Assembly (NCBI GenBank): GCA_019118705.1
Contig: DWYK01000224.1
Coordinates: 1 to 35,556, forward strand
Direction of reading: 5' to 3'
Origin: Candidatus Merdibacter merdigallinarum
Lineage (GTDB): Bacteria; Bacillota_I; Bacilli_A; Erysipelotrichales; Erysipelotrichaceae
Length of the DNA: 35,556 nucleotides
Positions 25,710 through 33,148 of this stretch are shown here, piece after piece. The notes beneath the pieces are model-generated. The model searched no databases, was not told the origin of the DNA, and saw nothing but the letters and a program-made list of their open reading frames with translations. The position numbers and the translations under genes are program-made. Every line of letters starts with the position of its first letter. Positions within the stretch are counted from its first letter, which is position 1.

Positions 25710-27655
25710 AGGGACTGCTGCGAAGGAAGCTGGAGAGCGATCCGATCCGTGCACAGAGCTATGCGCGGCATCGCCTGCATCAAGGACGGGCGTTCGCACT
25801 GTATCACGCGCTGAAAGACAGGGACGGTGCAAAATTGCTTCATCCTGACCGCCACCGGACGGTCGTCTTCGGCAGTGAGTCTGCCTTAAAGCGGCGTCCT
25901 TCCCCGGCACAGGCGGCGAAGATGCTGGCGGATCATGACGTCATCAGTTTCGATGTCTTTGATACGCTGCTGTTTCGCTGTGTGGATGATCCGACGACGC
26001 TCTTTCACATCGTTGGAGCACAGCTGAACGTGCTGGATTTTCCTGCGCTGCGCATCGCGGCCGAACGGGAAGCCCGCCGCGGTGTGCCCCATGGCGAGGT
26101 GAACCTGGAACAGATCTACGCACAGCTGGCCCTCTGGGGAATCGATGCACAACGCGGCATGCGTCTGGAGTGGGAGCTGGAATGTGCGTGCTGTCATGCC
26201 AATGCGTATCTGTTGGACATCGTGCGCATGCTGGCGGCACAGGGAAAGCGGCTGATCGCGGTATCGGACATGTATCTGTCCGCAAAACAGGTCGCGCATC
26301 TGCTGGAGAAAAGCGGATATCCGCCCTTTACGCAGGTCTTTGTCTCCTGTGAACATGGGGCGAACAAAGCAGGCGGCGAGCTGTTTGCGATCGTCCGCCG
26401 TCAGTGTGGGGAAGCGCACAGCTATGTGCACATCGGCGATCATCCCCACAGCGATCACATCTCTCCGCGCCGTCATGGCTTTTCTGTCTTGCGGTATGCC
26501 AATGTACACACGCTGGGCGATCCGCATCGGGCGCACGATCTGTCCGTTGTGACCGGCAGCATCTACCGGGGCCTGGTCAACGCGAAGCTGCATGGCAGCG
26601 ATGAGCGCTTCTCCATGGCGTTTGAGCTGGGCTATGTGTATGGCTCGCTGTTAGCGATCGGCTATTGTCAGTATCTGCAGGAACAGCGCCGGCGGCTGGG
26701 GCTGGATCAGCTGCTGTTTCTGGCAAGGGACGGCGACATCCTGCGTCAGGTCTATGCACTTTTGTATCCGCAGGAACGCGCGGACCTCATCTATGTGCCA
26801 TGGTCGCGTTCGGCCGGCATCCAGCTGTTGGCCGAAGCGTGGAAGCCGGATTACTTCCGCCGCTTTCTCACGCACAAGTGCAATCAGGGGCTGACGCTGA
26901 CACAGGTGTTTTCGGCGATGGGGCTGGAAGGGCTGCTGCCGCTGCTGAATCAGGAGCGTTCCCTGGATTGCGGCAGCGAGCTGACCGCGCATGTGGAAAC
27001 ACAGGTCCGCTCCTTTCTGCTGGATCATTTCGATCAGATCCTGCAGTGCTATGAGCGACAGCGCGCCGGTGCCAGACATCTGCTGGAGCCGTGGCTGTCA
27101 TCGTCGGGAAGGGTCGGTGTCGTCGACATCGGCTGGACGGGAAGCGCTGCGATCGCCCTGCGGGCGCTTGGAGAACAATGGGGCTGGCAGAAGGAGATCA
27201 TCGGCTTTCTCGTCGGCAGCGATGCCCTGCAGGACCATTTGCAGGGCGGCCGTACCTGCGGTGCTCATGCGCTGGGCATCCTGCACAGCTATGTGTTTTC
27301 TTCCGCGCAGAATCGCGCACTGTGGAAGCAGCATGATCCCGCATCCGGACACAATGTGCTGGCAGAACTGCTGTTTGCCTCGCCCGCTCCATCGCTGAAA
27401 TGCTTTTCACAGACGGCAGAGGGTGCGACACAGCTGTGCTGGAAGCCAAAGGAGAAGCACAGTGAACGCTATGCGCAGATCCAGCAGGGCATCCTCAGCT
27501 TTACGAAGGACTATCTGCGGCTGGTGCCGGAGGTGCTGCGGCAGCGATGCATCCAGGGCGATGATGCCTATGCGCCGCTGTGTCTGCTCATGGATGCATG
27601 CAACCGCCCCTATCTGGAGGAAGTCCTCTCCTGGATGAAGGACAACCATGTCTGA
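25706..27655 (+). CDS. HAD-like protein with C-terminal shared module (COG5610 type), copy 1
   Basis: The 649-residue protein combines an N-terminal HAD-superfamily domain (about 75-270) with the C-terminal module also found in the GT2 fusion and in the next gene. HAD motifs: I at D83 (SFDVFDTL), II at S187 (VSDMYLS), III at K221, IV GD at 244-245 with D250. In motif I the second acidic position is Phe85, so the usual Asp general acid of phosphatases is missing. C-terminal motifs are ARDGD (340-344), WSRS (366-369) and VVDIGWTGS (472-480). Proteins of this layout recur in polysaccharide clusters, but I know of no proven reaction. It is coupled to the ATPase gene by ATGA. Confidence 0.8.
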   Translation: MKGLLRRKLESDPIRAQSYARHRLHQGRAFALYHALKDRDGAKLLHPDRHRTVVFGSESALKRRPSPAQAAKMLADHDVISFDVFDTLLFRCVDDPTTLFHIVGAQLNVLDFPALRIAAEREARRGVPHGEVNLEQIYAQLALWGIDAQRGMRLEWELECACCHANAYLLDIVRMLAAQGKRLIAVSDMYLSAKQVAHLLEKSGYPPFTQVFVSCEHGANKAGGELFAIVRRQCGEAHSYVHIGDHPHSDHISPRRHGFSVLRYANVHTLGDPHRAHDLSVVTGSIYRGLVNAKLHGSDERFSMAFELGYVYGSLLAIGYCQYLQEQRRRLGLDQLLFLARDGDILRQVYALLYPQERADLIYVPWSRSAGIQLLAEAWKPDYFRRFLTHKCNQGLTLTQVFSAMGLEGLLPLLNQERSLDCGSELTAHVETQVRSFLLDHFDQILQCYERQRAGARHLLEPWLSSSGRVGVVDIGWTGSAAIALRALGEQWGWQKEIIGFLVGSDALQDHLQGGRTCGAHALGILHSYVFSSAQNRALWKQHDPASGHNVLAELLFASPAPSLKCFSQTAEGATQLCWKPKEKHSERYAQIQQGILSFTKDYLRLVPEVLRQRCIQGDDAYAPLCLLMDACNRPYLEEVLSWMKDNHV

Positions 27656-27771
27656 TCACGCTCCCGCTACCGAAGCCCGCCTGCAGCCGGCGGATGGGAA
27701 AATGGCTGCTGGAAAGGAAATGTATGGCCGATCTGCCACTTGATGTGCGGATCTGCCATACCAGGATCACT

Positions 27772-29871
27772 ATGGGATGGAAACAGAAGATCTATGATCG
27801 GCTCGTGCGCAGCGATCCCCGCATCCGGCGGGAGTATGAACGCTACGTCATGGAGCATCTGGAAGAACACCGAACACATCGCTGGCGGCACTGGCGGCTG
27901 TTGCTGGCGCTGCACTGGCATTACCACATCCGAAAGCGGACATCGCCGTATCTGCCGCAGCCGGCAAACAAGCCGCAGAAGCCTCTGGTGAAGAAAACGG
28001 TGAAAAATCAAGAAAAAGCAGGGAAGGCGAAAGCTGCGGCACCGGCGCTTCTCTATCCGCAAAGCCATGCGGCCCGCCGTCTTTCCCCACAGGCGTTTGC
28101 CCGACAGCTCGCCCGTTACGACGTCATTTCCTTCGACCTGTTCGATACGCTCGTCTTTCGCAGCACGGCCTCACCGCTGGATGTGTTCTGGCTGGTCGGG
28201 GAGGAGCTCTACATCTCCAACTACCGAAAGATCCGCCATGACATCGAAGTGGAATGTCGCCAGCACAGCGAAACGGGAGAGGTGAGCATCGAGGACATCT
28301 ATCGGGTGATCGAAGAACGGTTTGGCGTCGAACGGTCGGCAGGCGTTCAGTGTGAACTGGAGATGGAATACCGGGTCTGCTTTGCCAATCCGTATATGAA
28401 GGCCGTCGTCGAAGCGCTGACACAGATGGGCAGGCGCATGATCGTCACCAGCAACATGTATCTGCATCGCGATCAGCTGCAGGAGCTGCTGAAGCGCTGC
28501 GGCTATGCGCTGGATGAGATCTATGTCTCCTGTGACATGGGCTGCAGCAAGCGTCATGGCCAGCTGCAGCGCAAGGTCAATGCCCTGCTGGGTCATCAGC
28601 GGGTCGTGCATGTCGGCGATCACTATCGGATGGATGTCGAAGGCAGCCGCATGGCCGGCTGGAGCGCATACTACTATCCAAACGTCAATGAGCTGGGAAA
28701 ACCGTACCTGCCAAAGGAGATGAGCGTCCTGTGCGGCAGCGTCTATGCGGCATTGGTGAATACGACCCTGATGAACGGTCTGCCGCAGGACCCGTATTAT
28801 GAATACGGATATGCCTATGTCGGCTATCTGGTCGTCGGCTTCCTGCAGTGGATCGACCGTCTGGTCCGTACGGAATCGATCGACAAGCTGCTGTTTGTCG
28901 CAAGGGACATGGATGTCGTCTATCGTGCCTATCAGCTGTATGCGCCCAGCGTTCCCTCTGCCTATGTCAAGGCTTCCCGGACTTCTTCGATCCATCTTTC
29001 CTTTGAACGGCACATCGATCATTTCTTCGACTGGCACATCCGCCGCCGCATCTCGAGCGTATCGACGCTGGCAGAGGTGCTGGAAGAGCTGGAGCTGAAC
29101 GATCTGCTTCCGTATCTGACTGATTTTGGCCTGTCCCAACAGGAGGTGCTGACCAGGGAGAACGCCGGCACGCTCAAGCAGGTGCTGTATGCGCACCGGG
29201 ATCAGATCCTTGCGGATTATGCAGTGGAGATGGAAGCGGCGAAACGCTATTATGGCGAACAGATCGGGGATGCGAAGCACATCTGCTTCGTCGATCTGGG
29301 CTGGAAGGGCTCCACTTCCAATTCGCTGGAATATTTTCTCAAAGAGACGTGCGGCAGGAAGATCCAGGTCTCCAGCGCGCTGCTGGGAACGGAGGGGCAT
29401 CCGTTTGTGGATGCCAAGCTCGATCAGGGGAAATTTCATTCTTACATCTTTTCGAGTCAGGAGAATGCGGACATCATGCGTGTGCATAACCGCAACGGCA
29501 ACATCTGGCGGCGCATCTATGAGATCCTGTTCACTTCAAAGGAGCGTTCGTTGCTGAAGTTTACCCTGGATGAAAACGATCAGGTGGACTTTGTGTATCT
29601 GCGCAAAGAGTTGCGTGATCCGCAGATCATCGATTCGCTGCAGCAGGGCATCCTGGATTTTGTCCGTGACTATCGGCAGGTACAGGAGCGTCTGGGTCAT
29701 TCGCTGACGATCAGCGCCAGAGATGCGTATCGCCCGCTGTACCACATGCTGCACGAAACAGCGTATAACTTCGCGCTGTTTCAGGATTTTGAGGTCTGTT
29801 TCATCGCCGGCAATGTCGCCAGAGAGAATGCGGAGACATTCCGGGATGTCGTATGGACAGGAGGAAAATAA
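27772..29871 (+). CDS. HAD-like protein with C-terminal shared module (COG5610 type), copy 2
   Basis: The 699-residue paralogue of the preceding product has a different N-terminus: a basic region (residues 1-100, KIYDRLVRSDPRIRREYERYV, then a Lys/Ala-rich linker), then HAD motifs at D122 (SFDLFDTL, again Phe at +2), S227 (TSNMYLH), K260 and GD 282-283 with D288. The C-terminal module shows ARDMD (377-381), ASRT (401-404) and VDLGWKGS (507-514). The frame is open from 27580 inside the previous gene. Possible starts are 27724 (AAAGGA, 5 bases before) and 27772 (CAGGA, 5 bases before). I prefer 27772 because a clear folded region begins there, but 27724 cannot be excluded. It ends one base before the next start. 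Confidence 0.78.
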   Translation: MGWKQKIYDRLVRSDPRIRREYERYVMEHLEEHRTHRWRHWRLLLALHWHYHIRKRTSPYLPQPANKPQKPLVKKTVKNQEKAGKAKAAAPALLYPQSHAARRLSPQAFARQLARYDVISFDLFDTLVFRSTASPLDVFWLVGEELYISNYRKIRHDIEVECRQHSETGEVSIEDIYRVIEERFGVERSAGVQCELEMEYRVCFANPYMKAVVEALTQMGRRMIVTSNMYLHRDQLQELLKRCGYALDEIYVSCDMGCSKRHGQLQRKVNALLGHQRVVHVGDHYRMDVEGSRMAGWSAYYYPNVNELGKPYLPKEMSVLCGSVYAALVNTTLMNGLPQDPYYEYGYAYVGYLVVGFLQWIDRLVRTESIDKLLFVARDMDVVYRAYQLYAPSVPSAYVKASRTSSIHLSFERHIDHFFDWHIRRRISSVSTLAEVLEELELNDLLPYLTDFGLSQQEVLTRENAGTLKQVLYAHRDQILADYAVEMEAAKRYYGEQIGDAKHICFVDLGWKGSTSNSLEYFLKETCGRKIQVSSALLGTEGHPFVDAKLDQGKFHSYIFSSQENADIMRVHNRNGNIWRRIYEILFTSKERSLLKFTLDENDQVDFVYLRKELRDPQIIDSLQQGILDFVRDYRQVQERLGHSLTISARDAYRPLYHMLHETAYNFALFQDFEVCFIAGNVARENAETFRDVVWTGGK

Positions 29872-29872
29872 G

Positions 29873-31666
29873 ATGAATGACGTACTTTATGCGTACTATC
29901 AAGAATGCCGGCAGACGATGCCGGTCGATGCGGCGCTCGTCTTTCTGGAGTCTCACAACGGCATGGAACTGGCCGGCAATCTGTTTGCGATCGCCCGTGA
30001 GCTGACCACACAGCCCGCTTATCAGCACCTGCGGATCTGCGTCTGCTGCCTGCAAGATCACCTGCGCTCCCTGCAGGCGCTGTGTGCCCGTTATGGCATG
30101 CAGCGGATCACGTTTGTCATCCGGGAATCGCGGGAATACCTGGAGGTGCTGGCCACGGCCGGGACGCTGTTTACGGATGTGGCTTTCCACCCGCTGTTCT
30201 TAAAGCGAAGCGGTCAGCGCTGCATCGCCACCTGGCATGGGACACCGCTCAAGACGCTGGGCTTTGACTATATGGCCGATGAATATGTCGTCGGCAATCA
30301 GAAACGCGGATTTACGCTGGCAGATCTTCTCATCATGCCCAATGTCTACACATGGGAGCGGATCGAACATTCCTATCAGCTCGAAGGAATGGTGCATGCC
30401 CGGATCGTCTATGGCGGTTCTCCCCGCAACAGCGTATTCTTTGACGAAGAGCGACGAAATGCGCTTCGGCATTCGCTGGGAGTGGCGGATAAGCGGGTCA
30501 TCGCCTATCTGCCCACCTGGCGGGGCAAGGTGATCGATGTCGATGCCCGTGCGCAGAGCGAACAGCTGCAGGACCTGCTGGAGGAGATCGACGACCGGCT
30601 GGACGATGACATGGTGCTGTGGGCCAAGCTGCACCGCCTGAATCATCAACAGCTGCAGCTGGGACATCTGCGTCACATCGTCGCATTTCCGCAGGGACTG
30701 GATACCTACGATGTGCTCAACGCAGCCGATGTGCTGGTGAGCGATTACTCCAGCGTGCTGTTTGATTTTGCCTGCACCCGGCGCAAGATCGTGCTGTTCT
30801 GCTATGACTATCGACAGTATGTCCGGCAGCGGGGCTGTTATTTTGATCCGGCACAGCTGCCTTTTCCGCTGTGCACAGATGTCGATTCGCTGGTCGATGC
30901 TCTGCGTTCGCCGGATGGCTGGGAGGATGCGGCATTCTTACAGCGTTTTGTCGCACATGATTCGCTGCACGCCTGCCGCAATCTGTGTGCGCATATCTTT
31001 GGCGGGCCAAAACTGCATGAGGTGCGTCAGCCCGTTGATCCGACCCATCGCGTGCTCTGTTTCGTCGGTGAATTAAACAAAGGAAAAGAGACGGATGCGC
31101 TGTTTCACTATCTGCGGGAGACGTTTGGAGCGGATCGCTGTTTCATCACGTATATGAACCATCTGTTCAAGACGCATTACGAACGTCTGTGGCAGTTTCC
31201 GTTTGCCTGTCAGGTACCGATGTATATGTACCAGGGATATTACGCCCATTTTCTGCCCCAGGAGCGGATCGCGCTGGAGAAGATCCGCCGCTCGATCGCG
31301 GAGGGAAAAGAAGTGGATGCGGCAGCGGAAGAAACGCTGGCCGAACAGGGAAGAAGAGAGTATCGGCGCTATCTCTATGAAAACACTTATGATCGGTTCG
31401 TGCGCTGTGGCGGGCTGGATATCGAATCACTGAAGTGGTTTGCCGTCTTCCCCAAAGAAAAATGGCTCATCCTGCAGGAAAACATGCTGGAAAAGGCCGG
31501 CCGTCATCCGGAATATGCATATTTCCTGAAGCGGGCGATGGGCAGGGCCGATCGGATCGGCTATGCGAATGAAGCGCTGGCGCGCAAAAGCGTCCGGCTG
31601 CTGGGGTCGTTTACCTGTCAGCAGCAGATCCTTTCTCTGTATCCGGATGAAACGGAAGGGATGTAA
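29873..31666 (+). CDS. CDP-glycerol:glycerophosphate glycerophosphotransferase family protein (TagB/TagF type)
   Basis: The 597-residue protein carries the CDP-glycerol transferase motifs WHGTPLKTLG (catalytic His122), YLPTWRG (212-218), KLH (252-254) and SDYSS (290-294). The family adds glycerol- or ribitol-phosphate units to teichoic-acid-type polymers at the inner membrane surface. From about residue 365 an extra 230-residue part starts VLCFVGELNKGKETD. It looks like the first Rossmann half of a GT-B domain without a second half; this is inference. AGGAGG (29859-29864) and the one-base gap from the upstream stop set the start at 29873, rather than the longer open frame. It is the last gene of the cluster; no clear terminator follows. 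Confidence 0.85.
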   Translation: MNDVLYAYYQECRQTMPVDAALVFLESHNGMELAGNLFAIARELTTQPAYQHLRICVCCLQDHLRSLQALCARYGMQRITFVIRESREYLEVLATAGTLFTDVAFHPLFLKRSGQRCIATWHGTPLKTLGFDYMADEYVVGNQKRGFTLADLLIMPNVYTWERIEHSYQLEGMVHARIVYGGSPRNSVFFDEERRNALRHSLGVADKRVIAYLPTWRGKVIDVDARAQSEQLQDLLEEIDDRLDDDMVLWAKLHRLNHQQLQLGHLRHIVAFPQGLDTYDVLNAADVLVSDYSSVLFDFACTRRKIVLFCYDYRQYVRQRGCYFDPAQLPFPLCTDVDSLVDALRSPDGWEDAAFLQRFVAHDSLHACRNLCAHIFGGPKLHEVRQPVDPTHRVLCFVGELNKGKETDALFHYLRETFGADRCFITYMNHLFKTHYERLWQFPFACQVPMYMYQGYYAHFLPQERIALEKIRRSIAEGKEVDAAAEETLAEQGRREYRRYLYENTYDRFVRCGGLDIESLKWFAVFPKEKWLILQENMLEKAGRHPEYAYFLKRAMGRADRIGYANEALARKSVRLLGSFTCQQQILSLYPDETEGM

Positions 31667-31680
31667 AATCCGCCGCTTTG

Positions 31681-31689
31681 TGCTATAGT
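31681..31689 (+). promoter_or_regulatory. extended -10 promoter of proC
   Basis: TGC followed by TATAGT (31684-31689), 29 bases before the chosen proC start. No -35 is apparent. Confidence 0.5.
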
Positions 31690-31718
31690 GGAAGAAATGA
31701 AGAACGGGAGTGATCGAC

Positions 31719-32510
31719 ATGCAGGAACATACAGTGATCGGATTGATCGGATTTGGCAATATGGGACAGGCGATGGCACAGGGCCTGTTGAAGAGCGGCA
31801 GCGTCGGGAAGGGACAGATCTGCGCCTGTGCGCGCGATCAGGAAAAGCTCGAGCGAAACTGTGCAGCGCTGGGTGTCCGTCCGATGCGCAACGCCTCACA
31901 GGTCATCGCGGCCAGTGATGTGGTGATCCTGGCCGTAAAGCCTTATCAGCTCGAGGACGTGCTGGCTCCGATCCGGGAACAGCTGAAGGAAAAGCTCATC
32001 CTCTCCGTGGCAGCAGGCATGCCTTTCGCCAGCCTGGAGAGCATGCTGGCGCCGGGCTGCGCACATCTGTCCATGATCCCCAATACACCGATCTCTACGG
32101 GAAACGGTGTGATCGTCTGCGAACAGACCCATTCGCTGAGCGAGGAGCAGCTGCAGCTCATCAACGATCTGTTTTCTCCATGCGCACAGCTGGTCTTTGT
32201 GCACACCGACCAGCTTTCCGTCGCGGGAACGCTGAGCGGATGTGGACCGGCCTTTGTCTTTTTGATGATCGAAGCGCTGGCGGATGCGGGCGTGAAATAC
32301 GGCCTGGAACGGGCGAAGGCCTATGCGCTGGCTTCTGCCATGGTCAAGGGAAGCGGCGCTCTGCAGATGGAGAGCGCACAGCATCCAGGCGCTCTCAAAG
32401 ATGCGGTCTGTTCCCCGAAGGGAACGACGATCCGCGGGATCTGCGCGTTGGAGGAGAGCGGTTTTCGCGCGGCGCTCATCCGGGCCATCGATGCGATCGA
32501 AGGCAGATGA
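31719..32510 (+). CDS. proC: pyrroline-5-carboxylate reductase
   Basis: The 263-residue enzyme catalyses the last step of proline synthesis, the NAD(P)H-dependent reduction of pyrroline-5-carboxylate. The N-terminal Rossmann fold has GLIGFGNMGQAM; the middle has VILAVKPYQLEDVL and SVAAGMP. The C-terminal dimerisation domain has the signature SGCGPAFVFLMIEALADAGVKYGL and, near the end, HPGALKDAVCSPKGTTIRG. The frame opens at a GTG (31710), but GGGAG (31706-31710) lies 8 bases before ATG 31719, which also fits the family length. Glutamate-kinase genes (proBA) are not beside it. No terminator is evident after it. Confidence 0.95.
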   Translation: MQEHTVIGLIGFGNMGQAMAQGLLKSGSVGKGQICACARDQEKLERNCAALGVRPMRNASQVIAASDVVILAVKPYQLEDVLAPIREQLKEKLILSVAAGMPFASLESMLAPGCAHLSMIPNTPISTGNGVIVCEQTHSLSEEQLQLINDLFSPCAQLVFVHTDQLSVAGTLSGCGPAFVFLMIEALADAGVKYGLERAKAYALASAMVKGSGALQMESAQHPGALKDAVCSPKGTTIRGICALEESGFRAALIRAIDAIEGR

Positions 32511-32535
32511 TTCAGCGGGAAACAGTATAAAAATA

Positions 32536-32570
32536 ATACGCAGCGGCATATCTACTAACGGATGGCGTAT
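32536..32570. repeat. inverted repeat upstream of the XRE regulator
   Basis: ATACGC (32536-32541) and GCGTAT (32565-32570) form a 6-bp inverted repeat with a 23-base spacer, just upstream of the -10 of the regulator gene. It may be a second operator; nothing else supports it. Confidence 0.25.
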
Positions 32571-32580
32571 CCTGCTTCGT

Positions 32581-32603
32581 TCTCTATATAATCGAGATAG
32601 AGA
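32581..32603. promoter_or_regulatory. XRE regulator promoter with overlapping inverted-repeat operator
   Basis: A perfect TATAAT (32587-32592) is flanked by TCTCTAT (32581-32587) and ATAGAGA (32597-32603), a 7-bp perfect inverted repeat with a 9-base spacer. A dimeric helix-turn-helix protein bound here would cover the -10, consistent with autorepression by the gene that follows. No clear -35 is seen. Confidence 0.55.
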
Positions 32604-32617
32604 GGGAGGGGAGCGCA

Positions 32618-32980
32618 ATGGATCGAAATGAAAATTACCGGCGGGTACTGAAAGCCGGGCTGCGCCGTCGCGGCATGACGCAGAAGCAGCTGGGGAATCT
32701 CGTCGGTCTTTCTCAGCATACGATCTCAGATTACGTCTGTGGAAAATCCGTGCCGGCGGTCGGTGATGCGGCAGCGATGGCAAAGGTCTTGTCTTTCTCC
32801 TTGGATGCGACGTATGATCTGCGGGAAAATGAAGGGATGATCCAACCCAGCGCAATGGAGTGGACGCTGTTGCAGCTGTTTCAGCAGGTGCCTCCCCATC
32901 AGCAGAAAGATGTGCTGGAAGTGCTGCGCTGGGCGGTCAAGATCGCGAGGGAAACAGATAAACGGTCACCGAAAGAATGA
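32618..32980 (+). CDS. XRE-family helix-turn-helix transcriptional regulator
   Basis: The 120-residue protein has an N-terminal Cro/cI-type HTH (about residues 8-65: RRRGMTQKQLGNLVGLSQHTISDYVCGKSVPAVGDAAAMAKVL). The C-terminal part of about 50 residues includes an amphipathic helix (QQKDVLEVLRWAVKIA) likely used for dimerisation. GGGAGGGGAG stands before the ATG. An inverted repeat over its own -10 suggests autoregulation. Its targets are not known; it lies between proC and the pullulanase gene and has its own terminator. Confidence 0.88.
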   Translation: MDRNENYRRVLKAGLRRRGMTQKQLGNLVGLSQHTISDYVCGKSVPAVGDAAAMAKVLSFSLDATYDLRENEGMIQPSAMEWTLLQLFQQVPPHQQKDVLEVLRWAVKIARETDKRSPKE

Positions 32981-32988
32981 CATCATCC

Positions 32989-33017
32989 GCCTCTTTGAAT
33001 GGAAGGGGCATTTTTTT
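32989..33017 (+). terminator. intrinsic terminator of the XRE regulator gene
   Basis: A 7-bp stem (32989-32995 with 33003-33009, one G-T pair) and a 7-base loop are followed by ATTTTTTT, eight bases after the stop. Confidence 0.7.
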
Positions 33018-33107
33018 ATGAAAGTGAGGGCAGTGTTCGATGGAGGAGAGAGGCACGGCCGTTTTTTTTGGCTGTTCAAAAATAAAAAGGGAGAACGGCG
33101 CTTCTTG

Positions 33108-33116
33108 TGTTACAAT
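33108..33116 (+). promoter_or_regulatory. extended -10 promoter of pulA
   Basis: TGT followed by TACAAT (33111-33116), 32 bases before the start codon, which is preceded by GGAAGGAAGG. No convincing -35. The rest of the 33018-33148 gap shows nothing else I can assign. Confidence 0.6.
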
Positions 33117-33148
33117 AGCAATAACGGACATGGAAGGAAGGGTTCAAT

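Noticed and set aside
29723-29872. Longer N-terminus for the CDP-glycerol transferase-type protein
   Set aside because: It would lie entirely within the previous gene; AGGAGG and the one-base gap point to 29873.
33060-33083. Second terminator-like hairpin upstream of pulA (ACGGCC / GGCTGT around a T-run)
   Set aside because: The T-run is in the loop rather than after the stem, and a better terminator for the upstream gene is already at 32989-33017.
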